The notes: generated by a model not told the origin, from the letters alone. A stretch of 64,000 nucleotides of DNA from Piezodorus guildinii (GCA_023052935.1 CM041297.1:91357521-91421520); one strand, 5' to 3'; shown: positions 9,906-22,075, counted from the first letter of the stretch. Made by a program: numbers and translations.

Positions 9906-11886
9906 TTAATAATTAAAATGCTGTACCAAAAAATTTCTGTATTTTAATGATTTATTTAAATATGCTGCAAATTTAACCCAATCTAGCCCATTTAGTCTAT
10001 CTATTACCTCTTCTGGAGTTAACTTATATTTTCCCAAGTATTTCATCCTGAACTCCTTTAAGACAGGACATATTGCCAAAAAGTGGTAGGTATCCTATGG
10101 CACATTTAGGTTGCACATAGCACAGGTAGGTATCCTATCCCTCCTCCATGGCTGACAATTAAGTCCCATCAGTTCTCCTCTTGCTTTAAATATCAGAGAT
10201 TTATTATAAAGACTAAGGTTGTTGTGGTGGATGTAGGAAATAGCTATTTCAGGATCAAGTTTTGCATATAACATATGAAATTGGCTATTGCTGGCTGCGG
10301 ATATAATTTCTGTTCGGATTTTTGTTTCCATTTTATTAATGAGGTAGTCCGGATTCATTTTTTTAATGGTTTCTTTATTAATTTCTATTTGTAGCTGGTC
10401 ACCTATTTTCATTATTTGCATATACCATGATATTTTTTTTTCTATTACAACTTGTGTTAAGAAATTTGTTAATCTACTTGCAGGGTGGCTTTCTAATACT
10501 TTCTGGATATATTTTAGATGTAATTTTAAGGTATAACTGTAGAGGGGAGAGGTGGCAGTTTCTACATATAATATGTAATCAGGCGTGTTCTGTGGGAGAT
10601 AAAAGAGCCTTTTTATGAAATATTTTTGTACCCTTTCTACTTCCGGTAAATTCAAATATCCCCATACCTGAGCCCCATAGCAAACCACCGCTCGTAGGGC
10701 GCTGTTAAAAACTTGCATTTTTTTATTTACTGGAATATTTTTATTAGCTATAATTTTTTTCCATACACTATTTATTGCAAATTTAGCTTTTATTACTTTT
10801 TCTCTATTGTTCATTTTAAAGTTGAATGTTGGATTGATATTTATTCCTGAATATTTGTATTTATCAACGCAGCTCACTTTTTGTCCTTCGAAATACCATT
10901 TCTCATTTTTCTTTAATCTTCCCCCTCTTTTTCTGCACACCATAATTTGGGATTTATTGAGGTTAACTTTAAGATTCCATTTCTGGCAATATATTTCCAA
11001 ATCTCTTATCATTAATTGTAGGGAAGTAGGTGAAGAGGCTAGAAGCACAATGTCGTCGGCGAACATCAATGTTTTAATTTTCCATTTATTTATAATAATT
11101 CCACCACATAAATCATCTTCCAGATCATTAATGAATATTGTGAATAGTGTGGGACTTAGCAGGCATCCTTGTTTCACCCCCATTTCGCAAGGGAAGGCAG
11201 TTGAGAGTCCATTCTTACTCCAAATCTTTGTATCCGAATTATTATAATAATTTTTTAAGATATTAATAATTTTGGTTGAAATGCCTAGCAGGGATAACTT
11301 GTAAAATAATGCTTTTCTGTCTATACTGTCGAATGCCGCTTGGAAGTCCACAAAAAATAAATAAACTTTTTCATTTTGACTGAATTTGATATTTATAATG
11401 TTATATAAATTAAAGATATTGTCTATAGTGCTGTAACCTTCTCTAAACCCCGCTTGCGTTTCTTTTATAATATTTTTTTGCGTTAGCCACCTTTTTATTC
11501 TCTCCATAACCACACCCGTGAACAATTTAGCAACTGTATTAAGTAAGGATATGCCTCTGTAATTCTTCACTTCATTTTGGGTCTCCCTTCTTGTATATTG
11601 GAAAAATAAGACTCTGTTTAAACATTTTTGGCACTTCTTCTTTGTCCCATATTTTATTAAATAGACCTTCAAGCAGAGAGACGAATCCCTCAGGTAGATG
11701 TTTCAAAAATTCAAAAGGGATACCATCTTGTCCTGGGGCTTTATTATTTTTACTTTTTTTTATTATATTGATTATTTCCCCTGAGCCGATTCTACTATCC
11801 AATGACTCTTCATAAATATAAGGTTCTGCATAATGTATGGGTCCAGATACAAGAGGTGGATTTAGGAGTTGTTTGAAGTGGTACAC
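9906..11886 (-). pseudogene. LINE-B second half: reverse transcriptase and C-terminal zinc knuckle
   Basis: Two frames joined near 11575. The upstream frame ends PIYKKGDPK; the downstream one (525 codons, to 10095) continues NEVKNYRGISLLNTVAK, the start of the RT fingers. RT motifs follow in order: QAGFREGYSTIDN, FVDFQAAFDSIDR, GVKQGCLLSPTLF and FADD (residues 204-207 of that frame), then a thumb with YGAQVWGYLNLPEVERVQ. The C-terminus has CAMC, a premature TAG near 10095, and beyond it TYHFLAICPVLKEFR, completing a CX2C...HX4C knuckle. The remnant ends at a stop at 9906-9908. No RNase H region is visible. Confidence 0.85.
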
Positions 11887-13964
11887 CCACGGTCAATAGG
11901 TATGTTGGGGTTACAAATGTAAGTTTTCTTCCTTAAAGCATTGATACTCTCCCAGAAATCTTTGTTGTCCTTTGCACCTTCTATTTTTGCTACTAATGAT
12001 TCATAAAAAGATACTTTCTTTCTTTTACATAATGTTTTATAGTTTTTGTTTTCAAGTAAATACCAGTTTTTCATAAGAACTGAGTTTGTTTTTCTGAATA
12101 AATTTAAAAACTTAAAAGAGGTTTTTCTACTTCTATAGCATTCATTATCGAACCATTTCTCTCCTGTTTTTGGTTTATAAAAAAAATTATTTTTTCCTGC
12201 AGCTTGCTTAATGAGACCTATAAATCTTTCTTGTAACAAATCTACATCATTTACTTTAAATTCATCCCATTTTATACAAGTTTTCAAATTATGTATGAAA
12301 TTTATTTCTTGTTCTTTGTTCCACAATAGTTTCGGTAAAAGTGGTATTAGCCTGTCATTATTATCTACATTTAAACCTGCCAGAATTAATTTTATCGGTA
12401 GGTGATCCGAAAATGTTTCCGGAATAATTTCGAAATGTCTAATATTTTTTACATAGCTAATAGATGCCATGCCCAAATCAATGGTGGAAGATCCTCTGGC
12501 GGATATAAACGATAGCTCTCCTTCCTCATCTCCAAGCGTTCTTCCATTTAAAATAATAAAACCATGATCTTCACAAAATTCCGCAACTTTAATTCCTCTT
12601 TCATCTATTTTACCGTCTTTTGAATATCTGATTTCAGTTGTTAAGTTAGTTCCCTCTAAAATTTCATTAGGACATATTTGCAAGTTTCCAGTGTGAGCAT
12701 TCCAGTCACCGATAAGAACAACATCATAATTTCTAGTTAATTCAGTTAATTCTATTATTTCATCAAATTCACTATTCCAATTACTGGTATTTAAATAGAT
12801 CGGAACCAGATATATTATTTTTTCATTAATTTTTAACTTAATACAAATTTTATTTTGTATAATGCAGTATTCAACTTGATTTTTATTGAATTTTGTTTTA
12901 TTAAATCCATATAGATATCCCCCACTGGCTCTTCCCATTATTCCTCCCTTTTTAGCACCTATAAACTTCAATTCGAAATCTAAAAATTTTTGTTTATAAA
13001 ATAACACATTTTCTTCTACTAGAAATGTCTCTACCAACAGAAAAATATCGAATTTTTTGATAAATTCAAAAAAAACATTTTCTTTAGATTTAATTCCCCT
13101 TATATTATAAAATAAAATATTTATCTCACCTAAATTATTAATAATAGCTTTATCACTCTCACTTATACCATTTTTTACACTAACTTTCCTTCGTTTTTTT
13201 GAACTAGCACTGGAGGTAGAAGGTTGACTGTTATTGGGGGCCGCCTCACCGCTACGGAGATCCTCTTCAAGAACTGCTTTCATGCTCTTCATCACTTCTT
13301 CGGAAAATGTAGTTCCCATTACTTCTTCCAGAATCCTTATTCCATCTTTTCCATCACATTTAAGACCCTCATCAAAGTCCCAGAAGAACCTTTTGTTTTT
13401 AAATAAAAGGTAGAAATCTCTAATTTGGACAACAGCGTTCTTATCCACTTGTATAATTTTTTCTTTTATCTTCCATAGGCACCTTCTTCTCTTCCTAGTT
13501 CTTCCAGAAAGATCCCTGTGTATAAAGATCCCACTGCCTTTTAACTTCCTTGAATTTTTCAGAATATCCCATATAATTTTTTCGTTATCGAATTCTGCTA
13601 GAACTATGTTTTTTTGCGTGTTATTCTTGATTTTAAAAGCATTATTAATTGTGACATTATTTACACTAAGCACTTCGTCGCATAAAGTCTTGATAGTTTT
13701 TGGAATATCTTCGTTACTTCCTCTCAGACCTCTGAAAATGAGGTTTTTTATTTTATTTTTATTAATCAAATTCTCAATGATATTACTCATATGTTTCTCT
13801 TTTTCTTTTAATGTTTTGATTTCTTTTCTTAACTCTTCATTTTCTATTAGTAATTTATTTTCTAACAATTTAAAATCCTCTTTTGATGGTATCTCTTTTT
13901 TTAGAGATTCAAATTTAACGTCTAACATTTTATTAAACCGTTCCATCATTTTTTCTATTTCCAT
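11862..13964 (-). pseudogene. LINE-B first half: coiled coil, L1-ORF1p-like domain, AP endonuclease
   Basis: Open for 700 codons. Residues 1-70 are a charged heptad-rich coiled coil. Residues 72-220 follow the order of the L1 ORF1p RNA-binding core: NLIFRGLRGS, AFKIK, a long helix, GIFIHRDLSGRTRKRRR, then FWDFDEG. A Ser/Asn linker with a basic KKRRK signal (247-262) leads to an APE endonuclease at about 280-530, with Asn287 in YNIRG, Glu312 in LVETF, Asp420/Asn422 in GDWNAHTG and Asp520/His521 in FSDH. All catalytic residues remain. It stops at 11862 because the frame is lost near 11880; the 11886-11572 frame continues the protein (YHFKQLLNPP). ORF1-like and ORF2 regions on one chain is the notable point. 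Confidence 0.85.
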
Positions 13965-13992
13965 GGCTTCTATTGTTATAGTCTGAACTTTT

Positions 13993-14097
13993 TTATTTTT
14001 TTATTTCTTCAGGGGAATTTATAATCCGTTTTCTTTTCGTTGAATCTACAGATTTTGGTGAAGAGATACCTTCATTAAGCTCTTTTTTTCTATTCAT
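13993..14097 (-). pseudogene. LINE-B N-terminal leader peptide, separated by a frame break
   Basis: Short basic peptide beginning MNRKKELNEG and ending SPEEIKK at a stop, just upstream of and in a different frame from the main ORF at 13964. The junction is an A-rich run (AAATAAAAAAATAAAAAA), so slippage in the homopolymer probably split the original N-terminus. The open frame extends upstream to 14235, but that part is probably 5' UTR. Confidence 0.45.
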
Positions 14098-14440
14098 ATA
14101 TTTACGAGCCAATAGGTTTGACAAGTAAATAAACAGTACTGCCACTGACCTTGCTAGATAAGAGACCAGATAAGAGACGGCTAACAGATCCCGGGTGGGG
14201 GCTATCCTGTCCAGATAACACACAGGTGCAGCCAAAAATTAGCAAATAGTTTCGCAATCACCACGGAGGTATCCGTCGTCCGATTTTCTTCAAAATTCAC
14301 AGAAATACTCTGAAACACTATATTTCCGCGTATACCAATTCTTATTTCGAAACGGCTTCACAAACGAATTCTACGATCAATCGGTACGGAGACGATGTTA
14401 CTACACTGCCGGTCTGGGCGCAACTCCATTTATATATTAT

Positions 14441-15311
14441 TTAATAAAATTATATTTAGTTTCTGTTATTCTTAACTGTTTGAAAAATTTCAAAATTTAC
14501 TTTAAAATTTGGCAAACCGAATTTGTAAAACGCGCATAGTAGTCCAATGCAATTTTTTACCAACTTATTTTAAAGTACATAATTTTATAAGGTGATATCA
14601 TACCGCTAAGGATTGTAATATTTATGCATCATGTTTGAAATTATTTACAAATATTAAGGTGAGTATGTTATAATAAAGTGCTAAATATGTGATACATGCT
14701 CTACATTGATTTCTTTTTTCCGTTCAAATTATATATTGTTATTTTTGCTTAAAATATTATAATGCATATTCTGAACATTATATTTTAAAAAAGTATTATG
14801 CAATTTTTATTTATTTTTTTTGGTGACAGAGAAATTACTTGTAAAAATAATGGCTCGCTATAATTTTTTATTGCTGCAAATTTACTGTGAGTAAGTGGAA
14901 GATTAAGCAGCTGCAGGGGTTTAGTGGTGCTTTTACTTTGTTTCTCCAGGTGATTTAATAGACCGTTCTAGGATAACTCGCCCATTACTTTTTATATATC
15001 TTTAGCTAGAAAAAAAAAAAAATGATAAACTTCTCATTTTAAAGTCTCTCTAAAGTCTTTATTTACAAATATAAAGGAAATCATTTTCACCATATTATTT
15101 ATTCAGTTTTTAATGTTTTTGAATTTTAATTTCCAACCTCACGCAATTTTTTCTTTACTTAATAAATTTTTCTTGAATGCGATTTGATGAATTACTAATT
15201 TTGTGTTTTTTGAAATTTTATTAATGGTCTGAAACATTAGTTCGGATACTTTAGATTATTTTCAGAAAAATAATGGTATGTTTGTTTAATTATTTAGTTA
15301 ACGTCTCTTTA
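14441..15311. other. AT-rich stretch, nothing identified
   Basis: No open frames above background, no recognised repeats. Confidence 0.4.
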
Positions 15312-15560
15312 ATCTACTGGCTGTAGCTAATCGGATGATGCTACAGTAGGAGTCCGAAATTTTGCCTATCCAGATTTGATTAGGATACAAATTTTTAAAG
15401 TGTATCCGCCATCGTACAGGCTCGGAATCACCTTGTTACATCTCCTCCGAAGGACGGAATAACTAAGGATTTTTAACTCCCATTAAAAAATCCTAATGCC
15501 ACCTGGGGTTTGAGCTCCTAACCTTGGTCATAGAAGCTTGTTATGCTAACCACTTCCTCC
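15312..15560 (-). mobile_element. SINE family S2 copy
   Basis: On the minus strand a tRNA-like head ('gtggttagcataacaagctt' as box A region, 'aggttaggagctcaaacccc' as degenerate box B) is followed by a body with 'ggcattaggattttttaa', 'tctggataggcaaaat' and 'ctgtagc'. The same body blocks occur in order at 36055-36262. No clear target duplication. Confidence 0.6.
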
Positions 15561-15719
15561 ACAGATGACCCCCTGCAATTAATTGTTTTTTTGTAAGGAG
15601 TTAAAGAATTATTAAGGTTCAATATCACAAATGTTTATAGAACATTTTCTGCATTAAATGAATTAATCATCAATTTTTAAGGTCCTATTTGTTGGCTTTA
15701 TTGTGAGATAGTATTTAAT

Positions 15720-16022
15720 AAATACGTCCTGATGTCAGCCTAATTCCAGTGGTGCAACAGGCCGTGTAGGCCCTGGGTCTCGTGGTGTAATCCCTTGGGA
15801 GATCACACTTACGTTTCTTGATGCATTTAGTAGTGTAGGGTCATCACTCCCTAAGCCTAATTTTGTGAGTTGCCACCATTTGTTGATGGGACTCACATAC
15901 CCGGGGGAGAGGCTGTGAGTGGATCCCTAATTAATTATATCCTTATAAAAGCCCCACCGGGACTGGGATTCGAACTCACCTATAGCATGAGAAAGTAGCC
16001 CGCTAGCTACATGTCAGCCACC
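15720..16022 (-). mobile_element. tRNA-derived SINE (S3)
   Basis: Read on the minus strand the element starts 'acggtggctgacatgtagct' (box A-like) and has 'gagttcgaatccc' (a good box B) 45-50 bp later, followed by a 230-bp unrelated body. No acceptor-stem pairing, so a SINE rather than a tRNA gene. The 3' tail boundary near 15720 is approximate. Confidence 0.6.
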
Positions 16023-16729
16023 GTATATAATTCTTGAAGTATGCGATTATCTAATTTTTTTTTTGTAGTAGAGGGTATGTTGAAGGTTTATACATTAAAA
16101 AATAAAAACTATTATTTATTTTAGATATATTTTGTTGCCTCTACAAAAAGGGAGCCAGTTTTTCTTCTTTGTTTTTATTTTATTGTATAAAAGATATAAT
16201 AGACAAACTAATAAAAAAGTTTTGGGTTACAAATTAATGTGGTGTCTAAAATTAAAAAAAATAATATTTCCTTCACAATCATGATTTGAATCATCTGAAA
16301 ATATAACTTCTATCCCATTAAATTGTTTTTTGCAGTAATATATTATAATCATGTAACCAACTTTAAAATAAATATAAAATAATTATAAAGGAGAAAGAAT
16401 ACTCAGGGATGTTAATTAGAATTATAATTAGTTTTTGTAATATAATTAATTATACAAACTCGGTGTAATTTCATAATTTGCCCACAGAAACCGTGGTTTG
16501 GGGGGAGAGAGAAAAATGCTTTGTTTCACTTTATTCTGCCCTAAAAATGGGTTGCTATGTGATGCACGGCTTACTGAATCAACTAAATATAAATTAATAC
16601 AATTTTTTTTCTTTACTTTTTCAATTATGCATAATTAATTTACAGCTATTATTAAACTAGCGAATACCTAATTACATTCTTATCTCTCTTTGGGATTATT
16701 TAATATTCACTAAATGTCTCTCAAATTAA

Positions 16730-16788
<59 letters not shown>

Positions 16789-17454
16789 CAAGTTCTCTAT
16801 GAAATGTGAATAAAACGCAGATATTATTTAAATTTAATTTATTTAGTATAATCCAACTACAACGCTCGCTTAAATAGAATAAATTAGCTATTTATTTATT
16901 CAGATGTATAGCTGTAACCAATTACTATACAAAAAATAAACTTTGAGTGATGTTATGGAGGACATGTTACTGATTCGACAAGCAACAGATTTAATATTCT
17001 AATATTTATTTGTCAAAAGAACTCGAGACCATGTTATTTTCACACTGCTTTGAACGTGCTGGAAACATAGATAGTATAGATTGATAGATATTAATTTTAC
17101 ATTTAATCCTTAACTTGTGTTGTTCTGAGCAGCATTGGGGAATTTGCAAAGGAATATAAAATACAATTTTAAAAGTTATTCCAGAGACATGATAGATGCA
17201 CAGAATGATTTATTCCTTTTCAAAAATAAATGTATATTAAAAATTATTTTCATTAAACTAGCCTCATGTTTAGCGATAGGATAACATTAACCCAGTTCTA
17301 TCTTTCCTTCTGGAGCGAACAATTAATTTTTAGATACAAGCCAGTTCTCTAAAGATAAAAGCTTAAAAGGGAATCCCTGGAGCAATTTAAAAGAATCCAC
17401 TTTGAGATAATGAAGTTTGCGGAACAATAAAAGGGGGCTAACTAGCTATAGACA
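16023..17454. other. AT-rich spacer with a microsatellite
   Basis: No gene seen. It contains an A-run followed by an uninterrupted (TA)n tract at about 16728-16788. The rest has no open frames of interest. Confidence 0.45.
16747..16788. repeat. (TA)n microsatellite
   Basis: Uninterrupted TA dinucleotides directly after a poly(A) run of about 20. Confidence 0.9.
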
Positions 17455-17640
17455 TAGACTAGGAGCTAGTATGCGGTTACCTTCCAATTTTAAACTCCAG
17501 ATCTACTTCCAGCCATTTAGTGCGGCGCGGCTGGAATCCTGGACATGTGAGCCTCCCCCCAGGGCCAGTTAACAACTTGAGAATAACTCCGGCTTAGAGT
17601 GCTTAATCCAACCTCTTACAACTTTTCAAGTTTCTTTCCG
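17455..17640. other. GC-richer non-coding block
   Basis: Stands out from its AT-rich surroundings by base composition (for example 'gtgcggcgcggctggaatcc' and 'gagcctccccccagggcc'). No long open frame and no match to the repeats in this window. It could be a conserved regulatory element, an untranslated exon or an unrecognised repeat. Confidence 0.3.
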
Positions 17641-17871
17641 TCTTCTGCTCTTGCACTTGTAATCCCTTGTACTTAGATCATTTAACCAATGATTTATTTA
17701 AACGATTCTACTTCCCTCAATATGAACCCCTCAAGTATAACAGAAGTCGCATGTTTGTTTATTAATTTTTAAAAAGTCATTGGTAATATTGAATAAGGTA
17801 TATTATTTATCTAGATTAGTATGACTTGAGGAAGATTTTCTTATTTATTCATATTAAAAGCAGCACAATTT

Positions 17872-18139
17872 TTCTCTTCCATCGTCTTTTTTATTATCAT
17901 TGTTATACAATTTGTCAAATGTAGTCAACGCTTAGGTGCATTTTCCTCATTATCAAGACTTTTTTATTTATACATACTATTTTCTTTAGCTAATAAATAT
18001 AAGTGGATGTAGCTTTTAGCTAAAGAAAATAGTATGTATAAATACAAAAGTCTTGATAATGAGGAAAAAGCCCCGAAACCTTGACTGCATTTGACAAATT
18101 GTATAACAATGATGAAAAAAACAATATGATGGAAGAAAA
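17872..18139. repeat. Small palindromic element with 120-bp arms
   Basis: Arms 17872-17992 and 18017-18139 are near-perfect inverted copies separated by a 24-bp loop. Each arm holds a hairpin phrase of the kind 'cttgataatgagg ... gaaac', which resembles a degenerate form of the hammerhead-like motif at 22.3, 47.6, 48.2 and 52.3 kb. The two arms differ mostly inside that phrase. Probably a short foldback element. Confidence 0.7.
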
Positions 18140-18324
18140 AAAAAAATTGATGGTTTTAATATTTATTATCTATATAAATATATGTATATAATTAATAAAT
18201 TTATTTATCACGGTTGATTCCGGACAACAATATCACAGATTAAATATGAGCTCCGTTTTCCCTTATTTATATTGTCTCAATATTTAATTTTCCTTATTTG
18301 TCATAATATTGTATAATTTATCCC

Positions 18325-19510
18325 TCGGGCAAACAATGAAATGTTGATATATGACCACTTACACAGTATTATTTACGCTGTTTTTTAGGGATCATATAAT
18401 ACTTACAATAGAAGGAACAAGAATATAAAATATTGCTAATTTTTGTATCCCAACTTATGATAATCATGTTCTAAAGGCTCTGTAAAAATTATTATAGATG
18501 ATTATGGAATAAGTGCTCTTTAATTTATCAGATCAGGCTACAAACAATGAAATGTTGATATATGACCACTTACACAGTATTATTTACGCTGTTTTTTGGG
18601 GATCATGTAATATTTACAATAGAAGGAACAAAAATATAAAATATATTATTAATTTTTGTAGTTAAGTTTGCTTTTATGATTTTTATTTATTTCCCAACTT
18701 GTATTTATCTCTACTACAGGATGTTGTTTTGATTTGTTTCTTGTTGTTTTTTTGGTTTTATTAATTGTTATTTTTTTTCTATATATTTGAATTTATTTAT
18801 TTCCGATTTTATGTAATTTGACTTTATCATTATTTTCTGTATATATTGTATGAATGTGTATTACATCACTATTACTACTGTTCATTATGTAACAAATTGT
18901 AATATTTCTCAATAAATAATAAAAAAAAAGAGTTTTTGTATATAAACTTCTGATAATCATGTTCTAAATGCTCTGTAAAAATTATTATATATGGTTATGG
19001 AATAAGTACTCTCTAATTTATTGTATCAATATTAAATTTTCCTTATTGGCCATAATATTGTATAATTTATCCCTCGGGCAAACAATGAAATGTTGATATA
19101 TGACCACTTACACAGTATTATTTACGCTGTTTTTTGGGGATCATATAATACTTACTATAGAAGGAACAAGAATATAAAATATTGCTAATTTTTGTATATC
19201 AATTTATGATAATCATGTTCTAAAGGCTCTGTAAAAATTATTATAGATGATTATGGAATAAGTGCTCTTTAATTTATCAGATCAGGCTAAAAAATTGCAG
19301 TAGTGTAATATAAAATAATGTACTAAGAAAAGTATTTGTAACTAAAGAAATGAGAGCATTTGAGTAAGGCTCTGTAAAAATTATTATAGACGATTATGCT
19401 TTTTAGTAATATAATAGGTACTCTCTAATTTATTTTATCACGCTAAATAATTGCACCAGAGTACCATGAAGTAATGTAGTAACACAAGTATTTGTAACTA
19501 CAGCAATGAG
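18325..19510 (+). repeat. Direct repeats inside the foldback composite
   Basis: A unit of roughly 215 bp starting 'acaatgaaatgttgatatat' and ending 'aatttatcagatcaggct' occurs at about 18325, 18542 (interrupted by a Jockey tail) and 19080. The last part of the unit ('ggctctgtaaaaattattat') repeats again at about 19368, followed by a second copy of 'aagtatttgtaact'. The inverted arm at 20755-21060 carries one copy in reverse. Confidence 0.7.
18661..18932 (+). mobile_element. Jockey 3'-UTR-only insertion (J3 variant)
   Basis: Extremely 5'-truncated LINE copy, only the 3' UTR: 'attgtatgaatgtgtattac', 'caaattgtaatatttctca', then 'aataaataat' and an A tail. It is flanked by an 8-bp duplication 'tttttgta' (18653-18660, 18933-18940) and interrupts the second direct repeat of the composite. 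Its closest relative here is the minus-strand copy at 21949-22075. Confidence 0.75.
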
Positions 19511-19514
19511 AGAG

Positions 19515-20375
19515 TTTTAGTAAAATAAACTTAAATTTATTTTATGAAAATAAATAGTTAAAAAAATTATTTTTAATTTCGTTGAAAACTTATGTTTTAG
19601 AATTTATAATATAACAATATAATATTTTTATTTACAGCAATCACTTAAGTTTATGCTTTATTCGTCACTTTTAAAAAACTTGCTTCTACAAATTTGTATA
19701 TAAAATTACATTTTTTCTCAAATCATTAGCCTTCCAACAATGTATATCATACATCTATATTACTATAAGAATAGTAATATAGATGTAATAAGAATAAAGG
19801 TAAGGTAATAAGAAGATAATAAGAATGTTGGAGAAAAAAATTACCTAGATAAATATTTTTTATTTTTTAGTTGGTAATTGGATTCGTTCAATTGTATATA
19901 CGTTTTTTATCAATTCTAATAAAACGATCAAGTTAATTTTTGTAATTCACAAAATTAAATGTTCTTTAGAGGAAAACCATTCCAATATTCGACATTCAAG
20001 TCCTGCCAGGCTATTTTAATCATGATGAAATCTACATGGTATTAAAGGCCAATAAATTTTACATCGATTATAGAGCTAAATCAAAATCGTTAGTCATATT
20101 TGTGAAAATAGCAAAATGCATAGTATAAAGTGGCCAGGTATGCCGATTATTATTGAAAAGATGGTGTAGTACCTCCGGCAGATATGCATCTAAAATATGT
20201 AATTTGAGTTTGGTAAGACTTTTCGTTTTCGTGTTATACTTACACACAGAGATGTTTTTGCGGAACTAGGTATCCTAAAACGTGTATTTTAGATGGAAAC
20301 CTGAATTTGTAAAAATCTCGATCGCAATACTTTTCCTTACTATATATTTTATGTATAGGCAAGTGAAAGTAAAAT
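19515..20375 (+). repeat. MITE-A copy a3
   Basis: Nearly full-length but diverged copy of the 0.9-kb family. It shows 'ccttccaacaatgtatatca', 'caagtcctgccaggctattt', 'tcaaaatcgttag', 'aaaatgcatagtataaagtg', a shortened 'acacacagagatgtttttgc' and the terminal 'aggcaagtgaaagta'. It lies between the arms of the foldback composite. Confidence 0.7.
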
Positions 20376-20779
20376 AAATATAAGGATTGTAAAAATCTTG
20401 TTTATAGTTTCCATTTAACAAATAAAAACTTTCTCTGACCTTAACAGACATCGAAAAAGAACATCATGGTTGTCATATAAAGTACTAGCAATATACCCAA
20501 AAGATATTACAGTATATTGCTTATTTTCTAAAGCTTCTTTCTATGACCTAGTACCGAGTATTTGACTTCTTATAGCACTAATACTCATTTCCCAACATTG
20601 TGGCAGATTATATTACTTTTAATAGAAAAATAAATAAATTTAAAAAAATAAAATTAAAAATCCGCCCTGACCATGTAGTTTAATTAAATACTCTTACTGC
20701 TCGAGCACAGATTATTTTACTTCAATGGGCAGCATTAATACCGAATATTTTACTTAAATTCTCTCATTTCTTTAGTTAC

Positions 20780-21190
20780 AAATATTTTTGTTAGTACATT
20801 ATTTTATATTACACAGCTGCCATTATTTAGCCTGTTCTGATAAATTAGAGAGTACTTATTCCATAATCATATATAATAATTTTTACAGAGCCCTTAGAAC
20901 ATGATTATCATAAGTTGATATACAAAAATTAATAATATTTTATGTTCTTGTTCCTTCTATTGTAAGTAATATATGACCCCCAAAAAACAGGGTAAATAAT
21001 ACTGTGTAAGTGGTCATATATCAACATTTCATTGTTTACCCGAGGGATAAATTATACAACATTATGACAAATAAGGAAAATTAAATATTGAGACAATATA
21101 AATAAGGGAAAACGGAGCTCATATTTAATCTGTGATACTGTAGTCAGGAATCAACCGGGATAAATAAATTTATTAATTATATACAAATAT
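20780..21190 (-). repeat. Right inverted arm of the foldback composite
   Basis: Reverse-orientation copy of 18176-18560, colinear over about 400 bp with point differences and small indels; see the composite at 18170-21195. Confidence 0.7.
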
Positions 21191-21195
21191 TTGTA

Positions 21196-21859
21196 TACAT
21201 ATTACATATGTTACTTTATTTATATTACCATTGACGTTATGGCTTTTTTTTTACTCTCGTCAGGGCTATAAGTGATTTAATTTAATGAACTACTAACCAA
21301 TTAGTATGTATACATATTAATTATATTATATAAGGAAAATAGGTTTTATGATATTTTTGTTATAAATTATACAGGTGATAGGCATTATAAACGGTTTATT
21401 GTAATGGATCACACTAATATAATCTATTATAATGAGAAATGGGGTGTGACAAAACAAAAATAATCTTCTGGATGATTATTGCGGCAAATAAAATTAAAAT
21501 GGTATGTTAATATGGTTATATTAATTATTTTAAACTATGGTATACGACCTGTCATCCAAATAATTTAGTGTAAAAAATGTATATTGTATATAATGTAAGC
21601 GGGAAAAAAAATATTGAAAAAAAGTAAAGATAGCAACTTTGTCACAGGCTTAAAAAATGCGACTTGTTGTAGCATGATTATGTAATAGAGCCTTGTAGAT
21701 TCTTTTTGACCGAATATATTTTAAAAATGGTGTTTAGTATAATAATTCAGAAGACGGATATTTCGCGGCTCATTTTACTCTCTCCTACCTTTATATGAAG
21801 TATATGAAGTACCTTCAGGGTTTTTACATGAACCCCTTCCCAAACTAACTATGTTTATG
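21196..21859. other. AT-rich stretch, nothing identified
   Basis: No open frames or recognised repeats. Confidence 0.4.
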
Positions 21860-21948
21860 GTTTTCCTCAGTTTATGCTTGGACATGGCTCAGTAATGGTA
21901 CGTTTATATATATGTTTTTTTTTACTTCTATATTTTTATTTTATTTAT

Positions 21949-22075
21949 TTTTTTTTTTTTTATGAGAAATATTACAGTTTGTTGCATAATGAACAGTAGT
22001 AATAGAGATGTAGTACACATTCATACAATATATACAGCCAATAATGATAAAGTCAACTTCTATATTAAAAGTCTA
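21949..22075 (-). mobile_element. Jockey 3'-UTR fragment (J3 variant)
   Basis: A poly(T) run followed by 'gagaaatattacagtttgt' and 'acacattcatacaatatata', the reverse complement of the 3' UTR at 18661-18932. Only the last 125 bp or so of the LINE are present. A target duplication is not evident. Confidence 0.65.

Larger units (their letters stand above)
9699..14427 (-). mobile_element. Full-length but inactivated LINE with fused ORF1-like and APE/RT regions (LINE-B)
   Basis: Complete minus-strand non-LTR element of about 4.73 kb between a 13-bp duplication 'atttatatattat' (9686-9698 and 14428-14440). The 5' end (14427 downward) begins GGAGTTGCGCCC; the 3' end is a short (ATTC)n microsatellite, not poly(A). 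A coiled-coil, L1-ORF1p-like region precedes an AP endonuclease in one open frame, and a reverse transcriptase with C-terminal zinc knuckle follows. Frame breaks lie near 13990, 11880 and 11575 and a stop near 10095, so it cannot make a full protein. The microsatellite tail and RT style suggest a CR1/I-related group; the clade is not certain. Confidence 0.88.
18170..21195. mobile_element. Foldback-type composite with about 400-bp inverted ends
   Basis: The left end (about 18176-18560) and right end (about 20780-21190) are inverted copies, both running from 'tataattaataaatttattta' inward through 'gagctccgttttccctt', 'gggataaattatacaa', 'tcaacatttcattgttt' and 'aacatgattatcata'. Between them lie further direct copies of the inner part, a Jockey 3'-UTR insertion (18661-18932) and a MITE-A copy. 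No transposase frame. It looks like a non-autonomous foldback element that amplified its subterminal unit. Outer ends are approximate. Confidence 0.65.
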
